This document shows positions 30,925-40,734 of a stretch of 45,678 nt of DNA, in pieces. The number at the start of each line of letters is the position of its first letter. Positions within the stretch are counted from its first letter, which is position 1. Both the position numbers and the translations under genes were made by a program. The stretch comes from Oscillospiraceae bacterium (lineage in GTDB: Bacteria > Bacillota > Clostridia > WRLR01), in NCBI GenBank assembly GCA_009777515.1, contig WRLR01000022.1, positions 1 through 45,678 on the forward strand, read 5' to 3'. Under the pieces are notes generated by a model. The model did not search any database, was not told the DNA's origin, and worked only from the letters and a program-made list of their open reading frames with translations.

Positions 30925-31596
30925 ATGGGAAACATCAACCCGCAAATATTGATAATGCTGTACAGGCTGCCCGTGCTGCTGATTTCTTTTATGACGCACG
31001 AGCTGGCGCACGCGCTTGTGGCGTACCGCTGCGGCGACACGACAGCCAAAGACGCGGGGCGGATAAGTTTTAACCCGCTCCGGCACATCGATCCCTTCGG
31101 CGCGCTGATGCTGTTGATAGCGGGCTTTGGCTGGGCAAAGCCCGTGCCCATCAATCCCGAAAAATTCAAAAACAAAAAGGCCGGGATAATGCTGACAAGC
31201 ATCGCGGGGCCTTTTTCGAACATCATCCTCGCCACGCTGTTCTACATCGTTTACAGCGTGTACTACGTGAAGGCGCGCCCGGCGCCGTTCATGCCGTTTA
31301 CGAGCAACGCGCTGGTGGCGGTGGCGATTTTATACCAATTTTACGCAGTCAATATATCGCTCGCGGCGTTCAACCTGATCCCCATCCCGCCGCTTGACGG
31401 TTCCAAGGTTCTATTTTCGCTGCTTCCGGAGGAAATATATTACAAATATATATTGCGTTACGAGCGCTACGGCATGATTGTCTTAATGGCGCTGTCGTTC
31501 AGCGGGTACCTGATGGTCGTCCTCGGCCCGGTCATCGATTTTATATTGATGTTCATAGAAACGGTCACAAAACCAATTATCGCATATTTGTTATAA
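30925..31596 (+). CDS. Site-2 protease family zinc metalloprotease (M50)
   Basis: An intramembrane protease of the M50 family. The zinc motif HELAH (His25, Glu26, His29) lies in the first membrane helix. The third ligand region is NLIPIPPLDGSK, with Asp158. The intervening NPLRHIDPFG and GWAKPVPINP are typical of the short YwhC/SpoIVFB-like group. The protein is 223 aa, with about five hydrophobic segments and no PDZ or CBS domain. Substrates in this group are often unknown. There is no ribosome binding site; the promoter position implies a leaderless mRNA. Confidence 0.93.
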   Translation: MGNINPQILIMLYRLPVLLISFMTHELAHALVAYRCGDTTAKDAGRISFNPLRHIDPFGALMLLIAGFGWAKPVPINPEKFKNKKAGIMLTSIAGPFSNIILATLFYIVYSVYYVKARPAPFMPFTSNALVAVAILYQFYAVNISLAAFNLIPIPPLDGSKVLFSLLPEEIYYKYILRYERYGMIVLMALSFSGYLMVVLGPVIDFILMFIETVTKPIIAYLL

Positions 31597-31599
31597 ATG

Positions 31600-31620
31600 C
31601 GGGCGGTAAATGGTCGCCCG
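31600..31620. repeat. Short inverted repeat after the site-2 protease gene
   Basis: CGGGCG (31600-31605) and CGCCCG (31615-31620) with a 9-base loop lie between the protease stop and the next ribosome binding site. No T-run follows, so termination is doubtful. Confidence 0.4.
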
Positions 31621-31649
31621 GCAATCACATTTTAGGAGGCTACGAATCG

Positions 31650-32108
31650 ATGGACAACGAAAATAATAAACCCAGCGAAAAAGTGGAGCAAGCGGTTGAA
31701 TGCTTCAAGCGCGAAGGTGGGTACAACTGCGCGCAGTCCATATTTGCGACATACAGCGAGGCGTTCGGCATCGACAGGGACATGGCCTTTAAGCTGTCCT
31801 GCGGGCTGGGCGGCGGCATGGGCAAGACCGGCCAGGCGTGCGGCGCCGTGTCCGGGGCTGTGCTGGCCCTCGGGCTGAAATACGGCAGGTACCTGCCCGA
31901 GGACAGGGTATCGAAAGAGCACACATACTCGCTGGTGCAGGAATTTGAAAAAATGTTTATAGAGCGCAACGGCTCGATCAAATGCGACGAGTTGCTGGGC
32001 TTTGAGATGCGCACGGCGGACAGGGACACAGTAAAAGAAATAACGAAGCAGCGCTGCCCACGCTTTGTACAGGACGCCGCAGAGATATTGGAAACTTTTT
32101 TGGAATGA
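31650..32108 (+). CDS. C_GCAxxG_C_C family protein
   Basis: A 152-aa cysteine-rich redox-type protein named after its motif. The conserved residues are Cys27 (YNCAQ), Cys51, GQACGAVSGA with Cys64, Cys112 (IKCDELLG) and Cys136 (RCPRFV). The family is widespread in anaerobes. It is thought to bind a metal centre or be involved in redox chemistry, but its biochemical role is not established. TTAGGAGGC gives a good ribosome binding site before the ATG at 31650. The gene stands alone, followed by a long repeat-rich spacer. Confidence 0.9.
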   Translation: MDNENNKPSEKVEQAVECFKREGGYNCAQSIFATYSEAFGIDRDMAFKLSCGLGGGMGKTGQACGAVSGAVLALGLKYGRYLPEDRVSKEHTYSLVQEFEKMFIERNGSIKCDELLGFEMRTADRDTVKEITKQRCPRFVQDAAEILETFLE

Positions 32109-32275
32109 ACATGTATGCGGGTTTGTAAAATATACATCCGGCACGCAGTGCGGCGCACGGCGCGATGGGTGGCACTATAGGCAGCACTATTGGCGGCGTG
32201 ACGGGCGGCGCGAAGGACAGCGCGACGGGCGGAACTATGAGCGGCGCGATGAAGACTTCGCACCCTACTATTATG
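32109..32275. other. GC-rich degenerate repeat tract in the spacer
   Basis: The 32109-32756 spacer opens with a tract of degenerate GGCGGCA(C/G)TAT-type words (about 32155-32250). It keeps an open frame (from 32165) that encodes only a Gly/Thr/Ser-rich peptide. No ribosome binding site precedes it, so I do not call a gene. Confidence 0.5.
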
Positions 32276-32415
32276 AAAGTCGTCGGTTCGGGGAAGCGCG
32301 GTTCCCCTCACCTTACGAGCGTGAAACGCCCGCACGGCGCGTTGCGCCGCGATAGTGTCCACGACTCCATACTTTCGTGCCATGTTGGTGGCGGCACCGT
32401 CGTGACCACTATTAC
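32276..32415 (+). repeat. Dispersed ~140-bp repeat, copy A
   Basis: This stretch aligns along its whole length with 45378-45515. It has a hairpin GGGGAA/TTCCCC (32290-32295 with 32302-32307) with a 6-base loop, a second palindrome around CGGCGC-GTT-GCGCCG (32334-32348), and a terminal long-range pairing ATAGTG...CACGAC with GTCGTG...CACTAT. Boundaries are set by where the two copies stop matching. Confidence 0.8.
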
Positions 32416-32425
32416 ATAGGGATTT

Positions 32426-32458
32426 GTAGGGCGCGGCGTCATCACTGCGCCGCTGTTT
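32426..32458 (+). terminator. GTAGGG-headed hairpin with short T-run
   Basis: GTAGGG is followed by GCGGCG (32433-32438) pairing with CGCCGC (32448-32453), then TGTTTT. It may end the C_GCAxxG_C_C transcript, although it is 320 bases past that stop. It also resembles the palindromes at 4677 and 27009. Confidence 0.45.
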
Positions 32459-32594
32459 TGCGTAAACCTGTACCATATCCATATCTGTAAATTCATACAA
32501 AATTACGCACCTTCATAAAAGACGGCGCAAACAATGCCGATATATGTTGTGAGGGTTTTTTTGCGTTGTGCGCCGGTATCGCTATTATGCAGCC

Positions 32595-32635
32595 ATTATG
32601 CCCATTATTGGCGGGCATAATAGGCGGGCATAATA
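32595..32635. repeat. Inverted and tandem 13-bp array upstream of the Fn3/SLH genes
   Basis: ATTATGCCC (32595-32603) is inverted as GGGCATAAT (32613-32621). The 13-base word GGCGGGCATAATA occurs twice in tandem (32610-32622 and 32623-32635). The array ends about 120 bases before the start codon of the first surface-protein gene and could be an operator. Confidence 0.6.
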
Positions 32636-32756
32636 AATGGTTATGTATGATGGCTATATTTATTAGCTATTTTAATTAGTTATATTTTATGGCCATTTTA
32701 TGCCTGTGCTGGCCGGTGTATGGCAAATTAGCAAAGCCCTGGGTTGGTGGATATAT

Positions 32757-34949
32757 ATGAGTGCAAACCGGGCGCTGTGCGCTTTTGCTGCTTTATTTGT
32801 GTTCGTTGCGATGTTTATGCTGAGCGTATTGGGCGGCGGTGGCGCGCCTGCCGTCGCAGCCGCATCGGGCGGCGGCTACGCGACAGAGGCTGTGTACTTG
32901 ACGGTGTCCGGCTCGTCGTCGGTGCGGATAAACTGGCCGGAATACGCGAGTTCGGGCTATGCGTATGTCGTGCAGGTCAAAGAGGACGAGGGCGGCTTCG
33001 AAGCGGTGGCCGAGCTGTCGCGGACGATTACAGCATATGAGTACAGCGGCGTCAGGGCGCAGTCCGTCTATGTGTTCCGCATAATGCTGCGCGAGCTGCG
33101 GACGGGGCGCGACGACGCATATTATAACGAGATTATTTATAAGCCGTCGGGCGCGCCGCTGGCGCCGACGACGCCCTCGCTGGTCCAGGTCTCGCCGACG
33201 GAGACGTTCATATCGTGGGTCTATGCCGAGGGCGCGGCGTATGAGACGGAGATAGAGCGGCGCCGCGACGGCGAGGCGGACTTTTCGGGGCTCGCCCTGG
33301 TCCCAGCAGGCGTGAACCGCTACACGGACGCGTCCGTGGAGCCCAATACGCTTTACAGGTACCGCATCCGGGCCAGATACGGCGTCGCTGTATATTCGCC
33401 CTATGTGGAGGCCAGCGTGCGCTCGGCGATAGAGACGCCGCAGATCACCAGCATCTATGCCGCGTCCCCATCGACTGTGTACGTGTCGTGGACGGCGTCC
33501 GCCGACGCCTCGCGCTATACGCTGGAGCGGAAGCGGAAGGGCGACTTGGAATTTTCCATCGTGACGTCCTCGGCACGGGACCGCACATACTACACTGACA
33601 GCGGCGTCTTGCCGGGGGAGCGCTACTATTACCGCGTCAAAGCCGTGAGCCAGAACGGTTCCGAGTCGCTGTATTCGGACGAAGCCGAAGTGACCGCCGC
33701 GTATATTGACATATCGCAGACCATTTCAGCAGTCGCGACCGGCGACTACAGGGTAGAGCTTTCATGGTCGGACCTAGGGGACAAGGAGTCCACATACGAG
33801 ATATGGCGCTACGACGAGCAGTATTCGGCCTGGACGCTGCTCGACACCACGGAGCGCAATGCCGTTAGCTATGTCGACGCCCGCGTCGGGCCGGGGGAAA
33901 GGTACGTGTACAGGATACGGGCGCGCTCGGCGGTATATGACAGCGTGTCGCAGTTTTCGGCCGAAACATACACGGAAACGGTGTTCATCAACGCGCCGAC
34001 GGGGCTGAGGCAGACGAGCGCGCGCGGCACTGTGGTGAACCTTGCGTGGAGGGACAACTCCAGCAATGAGAGCGCGTTTTACGTCGAGCGTCGCAGCGGG
34101 CTTACGGGGCAGTGGTACAGGCTGGCCACCACCGGGCCGAACGTGACGGAGCGGACGGGGCTGTCCGCCACCGCCAACACGGCCTGGTATTTCCGCGTGG
34201 GCGCCTATTCGTCGGAGTACCGCTCGGTGGCCTACAGCGAGCCGATGCTGGCGGACAATGGCTTTGAGATGAGCTTCCGGGGCAGCTCGTACCGGACGGA
34301 CGGCGACGCGGCGTTAAGCGCAGGCGGCAGCGGCGGCATGGCAGGCGGCGGCGGCGGAAGCGGCAGCGGCAGCGGCGCATCCGGCAGTGGCGTCGGGGAG
34401 CTGCAGCTCGATTCGTATGTCGTGGGCGAGCTGGCCAGGCTGGGCGTCGTCGCGTCCGACAGGGGCGTCGTCGTGGGGGGCGGCGAGCCGGTCACGCGCG
34501 GCGAGTTTGTGGCAATGCTGGTCCGCGCCCTGAGCGTCGGCGGGGCGCCGGTGGGCTCGTTCGGCGACGTGAAGCAGGGCCACCCATTTTACGCGGAAAT
34601 CATGCAGGCCTCGCGCCTGGGTTTCGTGAGAGCGGAGTCCGGGGACCTGTTTTTTCCGGATCGCATCATAACGCGCGCCGAGATGATTGTGTTTGTGTTC
34701 GAGAGCCTGCTCGCGTACGGCGTACCGCTGCCGCCGCACGGCGTCAACGCCCTGCGCCCTTTCCCGGACAGGGGCGACGTGCCGGAGTCGATAATAGCGC
34801 AGACGCGGGCCGTGTTTGGCGAGCGGATCATGATTGGGATAGGGACGGGCGCGGGCAGGGTCATCGGCGCCGAGCGCGAATCGACGCGCGAACAGGCCGC
34901 GCTGGTGATATATAGGTATATTAAATGGCTGGACGCGCACAGCGCGTAG
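32757..34949 (+). CDS. Secreted protein with Fn3 repeats and C-terminal SLH domains (1)
   Basis: A 730-aa surface protein. A signal peptide occupies about residues 1-35 (hydrophobic core FAALFVFVAMFMLSVLG, then AVAA). At least five fibronectin type III-like domains follow (about 38-510), recognisable by the W near strand B and the YYYRVKA/YRIRA pattern. A Gly/Ser linker (about 520-545) leads to three SLH motifs (VTRGEF, ITRAEM, STREQA) at about 550-725, which bind secondary cell-wall polymer. I start at ATG 32757, which has GGTGGA upstream and puts the signal peptide at the front; an in-frame ATG at 32700 is less likely. Fn3 proteins of this kind bind polysaccharide or form surface layers. 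First of three related genes. Confidence 0.88.
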   Translation: MSANRALCAFAALFVFVAMFMLSVLGGGGAPAVAAASGGGYATEAVYLTVSGSSSVRINWPEYASSGYAYVVQVKEDEGGFEAVAELSRTITAYEYSGVRAQSVYVFRIMLRELRTGRDDAYYNEIIYKPSGAPLAPTTPSLVQVSPTETFISWVYAEGAAYETEIERRRDGEADFSGLALVPAGVNRYTDASVEPNTLYRYRIRARYGVAVYSPYVEASVRSAIETPQITSIYAASPSTVYVSWTASADASRYTLERKRKGDLEFSIVTSSARDRTYYTDSGVLPGERYYYRVKAVSQNGSESLYSDEAEVTAAYIDISQTISAVATGDYRVELSWSDLGDKESTYEIWRYDEQYSAWTLLDTTERNAVSYVDARVGPGERYVYRIRARSAVYDSVSQFSAETYTETVFINAPTGLRQTSARGTVVNLAWRDNSSNESAFYVERRSGLTGQWYRLATTGPNVTERTGLSATANTAWYFRVGAYSSEYRSVAYSEPMLADNGFEMSFRGSSYRTDGDAALSAGGSGGMAGGGGGSGSGSGASGSGVGELQLDSYVVGELARLGVVASDRGVVVGGGEPVTRGEFVAMLVRALSVGGAPVGSFGDVKQGHPFYAEIMQASRLGFVRAESGDLFFPDRIITRAEMIVFVFESLLAYGVPLPPHGVNALRPFPDRGDVPESIIAQTRAVFGERIMIGIGTGAGRVIGAERESTREQAALVIYRYIKWLDAHSA

Positions 34950-34984
34950 CTTACTATGGCAGGAACCGAAGGGGATGTATTGGC

Positions 34985-37900
34985 ATGCAGGGAAATAACA
35001 CCAATGGGCGGCGCTTTGCCCGCCCGCGCTTTTATACGTTTGTGGCATTTTTACTGGCGGTCTGCCTGCTGGCGCCGACGCTGGCGCCGGCATTGTTTTG
35101 GCACGGCGCCCACGCTGCCTCGCCAGTGGTTTCCGTGAGGAACTACATAGAGCGCGCGGGCGGCACGGCTGTCGGCCTGCGCGTCGAGTGGAGCAGCCCG
35201 TCGCTCGCCGACATAAAAACGGCGCGCGCGGTCTGGGTGGATCGGCGGGCGGACGGGAGCCCCGAGCAAAAATACATTGACATAAACGCGACGCCCATAC
35301 TGGACGCGGCCGGCAACCCGACCGGGGGCTACAGGGATCTGACGCCTGTAACGCTGTCGGTGCGCGACTGCGAATTTAAGTACGACATCCTCTACCAGAT
35401 CAATATCCTGCTGTACGATGGCGTGGACGCGGTCACGGGCGGCCCGGACGGCTCGGTCGTGTACAATGTGGAGACCGTGTTCATGCTGGGCATCAGCGTC
35501 GGCGCCGAGGGCGTGATCAACGACAAAGTCCGCGAGGCCCGCCCCGGCGCGAAAGAAACCGGGTACAGCCCTGCACTGGCCGCTTCGTTCAAAATCCCGC
35601 GCGTTTATGTGAACGCGGCGGCGGACGGCGGCCCGTACGCGGTGCACCCGAACGGCGCCTTCATGCGTATTTTCGGCGGCGACCCGGGCGACCCCTCCAA
35701 TGTCGGCTACCAAGCGGCGCTCGGCGCCGTAAGGCGGCTCCGGCCCGGCATAGACGAGCTGAACCTCGTCCTCGGCCTGGAAAACCTGATCGTACTGACA
35801 AACCTGTACGTCCCGCTCAACGAAATCAGGCTCTACTGGGACCAAGCGGAGAGCGCGTACATGGCGGAAGTGGACTTTCGCGGGGGCGAGATTTACAGGG
35901 CCGCAGTAGCGGACAGCGGCGCGGCCTCCGACGACTGGCGCAGGGTATATCTGTCCGGCAGGGTCGACGCCGACGCGCTGATGCCGGACGACGCGGAGTG
36001 GGGCGTAATCGGCCTGAACCAGAACCTGATGGACGGCATTATCCCGCCCGAAATACTAGGCGGCGACAGCTTCGCGTCCGTGATGCGCTTCAAGGATATG
36101 TACCCCGGGTCGATTTACCGGCTGCACGCGGAGATGCAATACATGGCCGGCGGCGCCGAGGTGATGGAGATAGTGGGCAGCGGCTTTGAGATAGTGGGCG
36201 AGCGCCCCTCCGTGGACGCAGAGACGGCGCTGCGCATTATTATTACGAAAGTAACGGACGAGTATGTGAAAGTCGAGGTATTCCGGATAAACCTGGGCAA
36301 TGACTTTGTCTCCGACAACGGCTACAAGGTGACGGGGACGCCCGAGACGTCGTCGGCGTTCGGGCCGGAAATGGAGGTTGTCGTCAACGACTTCCACGAC
36401 GCGCCCGCGAGCCTGCAGGTGTACATGAGGGTCACCAACCCCACGGTCCGTTATTATTTTCAGGCCATATACACGCACGCGGGCATGGACGGCAGGCCTG
36501 TGTCCGCGAGGATACCGTACATACTCCAGGACTCCGGGGACAATGTCCCCATTATGCCCAAAGGGCTCGTTGTCGAAAGGCTGGAGTACGATCCGGTCCG
36601 GCGGATGACGGACGTGACGGTGAGCTGGGACCGCCCGGCCAACTGGGTCACTGCGACGTCGAACGACATCTATATAGAATTTGATTTGAACACATCGCAT
36701 GTCAACCAGGACGCCGCGACTGAACTGGTGGACGGCGAGGGCGGCGTCCACGGCATTTTCGCTCCCATGTTTCGGACAGTGCTGGCCATCAGGCGCGAGG
36801 AGATACAGTCCCCGTCGGCGGGGCGGCTGAGCTACACCTTTAAGGGCGACGAGCTGTTCAACGTCGTATACGGCGCTGCGCCGGCGTATCCGCCCCCGCC
36901 AGTCCCTATCGCGCCTGACAGCCTCTACGACGCGCTATTTTGGGACGACGAAATGGAGAAGGGGAGAGCACCCATATACACAGGGCAGTATCCGTCGCAT
37001 CTTTTACCCAACACGCGCTACTTCCTGACGCTGCGTTCGGTGCTGTGGATGGACGATGCGGGCGTGTCCGTAAGGACGGAGTCCAACGCGTCCTCGGCGG
37101 TGGCGTTCACGACGTACCCGACAGTGTACGAAGTGCCGCTCCCGTTCAGCTTCGCCGTCACGGCCAATCCGCCGCCGCTGCCGCCGGACTATGAAAACTC
37201 GGTGAGCCTACAAAATAGCGCCGTGGACTGGCACTACGCGTCCGCCGTGTACAACCCGGCCATACCAGTGCACTACGAGCTGTACATCAGCGACAGAGCG
37301 GACGACCCGAAGCCTCAGTTGGCCGGCGTGACGCACTTCAACGCGGACGGCACGCCGTTCGCATCCTGGGCCGCCGACGCGGGCTGGGGCGGCGGCATGC
37401 GGCTCCCGCCGTACGACGCGTCGTCCCCGGCGGGGCTGGCAGGGGCGCTGATCGCGGGTCGGATGGCTGCGGGGCTGTCCGGCGGCAGTGTCAACTGGGA
37501 CGAATTGAAATACTATGACGGCGAAAAACTGCAGCCGAACAAAATTTATTATTTCTGGATCAGGACGTATATAATTGAGGAACACATAATAAACGGGGCT
37601 ACTGTGAGACCCTTAAACGGCGTCAAAGCGTTCTCCATCATGCTGTCGGCCACCACGCCGCCGTGGCCGCAGGGCTATGACGACGATTATATGCGGCGCA
37701 TCGCGCCCGTGGATTTTGACATCGCAAAGGACGCGGCGGGCAACCTCATGATCACAGGCGAGAGCGCGACGTTCGAATGGACGCCGACGGCGCCGGACGC
37801 GGTGTACGAGTTGGTCATTACCTCTGTGCGCGACGTCAATGGTTTTTTCATGCCGGGCGGTTCGGGGCTGCTGTTCGGCGACCCCGCGCTGACGCAGGGG

Positions 37901-40651
37901 CTCGATTTCATGTACGAGAGCTTCATCGGCGAGTTTTCGGGCGACGACGGCAGGGCGCCAGGCAGGCGGCTGCTGCTCGACCCGCTGCAGGCCGGGGCCG
38001 GGGGCACGGGCGGTACAAGCGGCAGCGGGGGCACGAGTGGCACAAGCGGCGCCATCCGGGGGTTCTACTGGGATCCCGCGTCGGGCAAGTTTTCGTACAC
38101 GATAGATCGCTGGCTCTTCCCGAACAGTTTATACTATGTCAGCCTGCGCGCCGTATCGCGCGATCCGGACCCGAACGATCTGCAAAACGGCATAAGCCCG
38201 CCCGACCCCAGGCGTCCCGTCTTTTACACCGTGTTCAATAACACAAGCCCGTTCGTCACAGTCCCGCTGACGACGCTGCTGTTGGACGCGCCGTTCGGCT
38301 TAAAGACAATCGTTGGCGCGGAAATCGGGTTCGCGTTCACCGACAAAGAGGCCAACCCGGCTGCGGATTACCGCATCTACATGCGCGGCCCCGGGCAGTC
38401 CGACTACATGTTGGTCGGCGGCTCGCAGGGGTCGATCGTCAAGGACAATGGCGTCGTATACGGCAGGGTGTCGAACCTGGATTTTGGCGAGCGCTACGAT
38501 ATACGCGTGACGCGCGGCCTCCAGTCCCCGGAGCAAGTCTATCAGATGTTCGAACTGGCGCCCAGGGACCCGTACAACAGCGTCCAGGTGGAATGGCTCG
38601 GGACCGCGACCTGGCCCAACGACGCGTTTTTGCGGTATCAGGTGGCGATCATATCGCAGACCGAGCTGGAGGGGCTGCCGCCCGACGAAGTCGAATACTA
38701 TGAGCTGTCCGACCTGCACCTCGCACCTTCACGTTATGTAGTGGACGGGAAGGAGTACCCCTACGAAATATACGAAAACGCCCAGACGCTAAACATGGAC
38801 GGCATTATGGCGTACCGCGCTACAATCCTCTCGAAGCCGACGCGCCTCAGGGACGGCAGCGTGGCGCAGCGCCCGCTGCAGCCCAACATGCGCTACTACA
38901 TAAAGGTGCGCACCCGGAAAATATCGCGCGACGACGCGAGCCTGAGCGCATTTTCGCGGTTCACGGGGCCGGTTGAGGCCAGGACGGACTTTTTGCAAAG
39001 CTCGCAGGACGAGATAGAGGAACAGCGGCGGCTGGAGGACAACCTGATGGACAAGCTCGCCGAATACGAGCGCGAGACGTTCTACATCGCGGATGCGGGC
39101 GACATGGCGCAGGGTAAGTTTTTACTGAAGGAAGACAAGATTGTAGGGATGATCAAGACCTCGGCCAGCGCGGGTTACCTCATCGACGTCAGCGAGAACC
39201 TGAAGCGCGCCGCCGCCGATACGCTGTATGTCCCCGGCGGCATCCTGCTCGCGCTGCAGGAGTATGACAAGACGCTGACGATCCGCCTGGAGGGCGTGGA
39301 ATATACATTTGCGAGGAACACCATCGACCTGCGCTATGAGAAGGTATATCAGGACTTGGCTGCGAGGGCCGGTACGCGGGAGTTCCTGGTCCGCCTGCGA
39401 GAGAGCAGGGCGCCATTCGGGGGAGCGGGCGCGGGATCGGGCGCGGGTGCAGCCGCGCCGGTCGGGAACGAGGGCATAACGGCCATGCACCGGCTGGAGG
39501 CCTCTGTTATTGCGTCCAACCGCTCGTATGGGAACATAGCCAATATCGTAAATGAATACATATACAATGAGCGGACGGGGCTTGTAAACCAGAAGCTGGC
39601 GGCGCTGACGCTGAACACGGAGGCGCCGGGCAGCGCCGCAGGCGCAAGGGCGGGTGCGGGCGCGGGAGCGGCCATAGGCAGTGGAGCAAGCGCCTCCCCG
39701 TACGAGACGGAAGAGGCGCAGAACCGGGAGCGGAACGCGGAGCAGGCCAAAAGGGAAGCGAATGACGCGTATGTGCAGGAGCTGGCCAACGACATCAAGA
39801 GCCAGGCGTCATACCTGATAGGCGACGTGCTGGAGGGCCGGAACGGCTACAGGTCACTGGTGGCGGACGTCGTCAATGTGACTGACTTCAACGCCCCGCT
39901 CGTGGTCACGCTGTTCTACGCCCAGGCCCGGCGGAACGGGAGGGTAAGCCCGTTCATTTCATATGACTCAAAAGAATGGTTCAAGCTTACGCAGAGCATC
40001 GCCGAGCGGCCCAACTCCATTTCATTCGAGGCCATATCCCCCGGCCATTTTTCGGCGGTGCTGGCGGCTGTCTCGACGGCGGGCGCGCCCGAAGGCTCGG
40101 GCGAAGAGGCTGCGCTCTTAGCGGTAGCGTCGCGCTTTGACCTGTCCGACATATTCACGGGCATAGACAGGGAGTTCCAGCCCGCCCTACCCGTGCTGAA
40201 CCGAGAAGCGGTGCTGCTCTATGAGCGCGTGCTGGGGCTGGAAGGCGAGACATTCGGCATGAATATATCGCAGAAGATCGCGGCGCTCGGGCTATCGGAC
40301 ATAGTCCGGCCGGGCACGCAGAACGCGCAGATGGATCGCCAGCGCGCGGCGGCGTTGTTGCACAGGTTGTATGCGGGGACGCTGGGCCTTGGCGGCGGGG
40401 CCAACAGAGGCGGCGGCGGCGCTGCAGGCGGCGCCAGCTCTGCAGGTGCTGGCGTCTCCGGCACGAGCGCGGATCTGGCCCGCAAAATTGCCGACGCCCA
40501 GGCAATCGACGCCCAATATGTCGCGTCGGTGGAATTTTGCGTCGGCAGGGGGCTGCTCAAGCTCACAAACGGGCGCTTCGAGCCGACCCGCCCGGTAACG
40601 AGGGCGGAGCTGATTAGCGGTCTCGCGGCTATTTTAACCGATGGCCGCTGA
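34985..40651 (+). CDS. Very large secreted Fn3-type protein with SLH-like C-terminus (2)
   Basis: A 1888-aa exported protein. A signal peptide (basic start, then FVAFLLAVCLLAPTLAPAL) ends near AHAA, about residue 45. Most of the protein is a string of Fn3-like beta-sandwich modules, each with phrases of the type LxPNTRYFLTLR or LQPNMRYYIKVR. A charged helical segment (around DEIEEQRRLEDNLMDK) follows at about 1340, then a domain shared in part with the next protein, and SLH-like motifs (ALGLSDIV; VTRAELISGLAAIL) at the end. Gly/Ala-rich linkers sit at about 1480-1495, 1548-1570 and 1803-1825. It starts 35 bases after gene 1. The ATG at 34985 has AAGGGGA somewhat far upstream; a start at 34925 would overlap gene 1 and spoil the signal peptide. 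Confidence 0.85.
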   Translation: MQGNNTNGRRFARPRFYTFVAFLLAVCLLAPTLAPALFWHGAHAASPVVSVRNYIERAGGTAVGLRVEWSSPSLADIKTARAVWVDRRADGSPEQKYIDINATPILDAAGNPTGGYRDLTPVTLSVRDCEFKYDILYQINILLYDGVDAVTGGPDGSVVYNVETVFMLGISVGAEGVINDKVREARPGAKETGYSPALAASFKIPRVYVNAAADGGPYAVHPNGAFMRIFGGDPGDPSNVGYQAALGAVRRLRPGIDELNLVLGLENLIVLTNLYVPLNEIRLYWDQAESAYMAEVDFRGGEIYRAAVADSGAASDDWRRVYLSGRVDADALMPDDAEWGVIGLNQNLMDGIIPPEILGGDSFASVMRFKDMYPGSIYRLHAEMQYMAGGAEVMEIVGSGFEIVGERPSVDAETALRIIITKVTDEYVKVEVFRINLGNDFVSDNGYKVTGTPETSSAFGPEMEVVVNDFHDAPASLQVYMRVTNPTVRYYFQAIYTHAGMDGRPVSARIPYILQDSGDNVPIMPKGLVVERLEYDPVRRMTDVTVSWDRPANWVTATSNDIYIEFDLNTSHVNQDAATELVDGEGGVHGIFAPMFRTVLAIRREEIQSPSAGRLSYTFKGDELFNVVYGAAPAYPPPPVPIAPDSLYDALFWDDEMEKGRAPIYTGQYPSHLLPNTRYFLTLRSVLWMDDAGVSVRTESNASSAVAFTTYPTVYEVPLPFSFAVTANPPPLPPDYENSVSLQNSAVDWHYASAVYNPAIPVHYELYISDRADDPKPQLAGVTHFNADGTPFASWAADAGWGGGMRLPPYDASSPAGLAGALIAGRMAAGLSGGSVNWDELKYYDGEKLQPNKIYYFWIRTYIIEEHIINGATVRPLNGVKAFSIMLSATTPPWPQGYDDDYMRRIAPVDFDIAKDAAGNLMITGESATFEWTPTAPDAVYELVITSVRDVNGFFMPGGSGLLFGDPALTQGLDFMYESFIGEFSGDDGRAPGRRLLLDPLQAGAGGTGGTSGSGGTSGTSGAIRGFYWDPASGKFSYTIDRWLFPNSLYYVSLRAVSRDPDPNDLQNGISPPDPRRPVFYTVFNNTSPFVTVPLTTLLLDAPFGLKTIVGAEIGFAFTDKEANPAADYRIYMRGPGQSDYMLVGGSQGSIVKDNGVVYGRVSNLDFGERYDIRVTRGLQSPEQVYQMFELAPRDPYNSVQVEWLGTATWPNDAFLRYQVAIISQTELEGLPPDEVEYYELSDLHLAPSRYVVDGKEYPYEIYENAQTLNMDGIMAYRATILSKPTRLRDGSVAQRPLQPNMRYYIKVRTRKISRDDASLSAFSRFTGPVEARTDFLQSSQDEIEEQRRLEDNLMDKLAEYERETFYIADAGDMAQGKFLLKEDKIVGMIKTSASAGYLIDVSENLKRAAADTLYVPGGILLALQEYDKTLTIRLEGVEYTFARNTIDLRYEKVYQDLAARAGTREFLVRLRESRAPFGGAGAGSGAGAAAPVGNEGITAMHRLEASVIASNRSYGNIANIVNEYIYNERTGLVNQKLAALTLNTEAPGSAAGARAGAGAGAAIGSGASASPYETEEAQNRERNAEQAKREANDAYVQELANDIKSQASYLIGDVLEGRNGYRSLVADVVNVTDFNAPLVVTLFYAQARRNGRVSPFISYDSKEWFKLTQSIAERPNSISFEAISPGHFSAVLAAVSTAGAPEGSGEEAALLAVASRFDLSDIFTGIDREFQPALPVLNREAVLLYERVLGLEGETFGMNISQKIAALGLSDIVRPGTQNAQMDRQRAAALLHRLYAGTLGLGGGANRGGGGAAGGASSAGAGVSGTSADLARKIADAQAIDAQYVASVEFCVGRGLLKLTNGRFEPTRPVTRAELISGLAAILTDGR

Positions 40652-40654
40652 CCT

Positions 40655-40674
40655 GCCCGCACCAGGGAGCGGGC
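40655..40674. repeat. Short inverted repeat between surface-protein genes
   Basis: GCCCGC (40655-40660) and GCGGGC (40669-40674) form a 6-bp stem with an 8-base loop just past the stop of the 1888-aa gene. Without a T-tract it could stabilise mRNA or reduce read-through to the third gene. Confidence 0.35.
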
Positions 40675-40734
40675 GGTTATGGAATCCGCCCCTAAAGGCG
40701 CCTGAACACACCCCTACCTAGGATGAAAGGATAG

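Noticed and set aside
32165..32419. 84-codon open frame across the repeat tract and copy A of the dispersed element
   Set aside because: It has no ribosome binding site. The corresponding frame in copy B lacks a start and runs back into ogt. Most differences between copies change amino acids, while hairpin pairing is kept, so selection acts on nucleic-acid structure rather than protein.
32109..32756. Possible degraded insertion sequence in the spacer
   Set aside because: No transposase fragment in any frame and no flanking target duplication could be found by eye; only short repeats and the dispersed element are visible.
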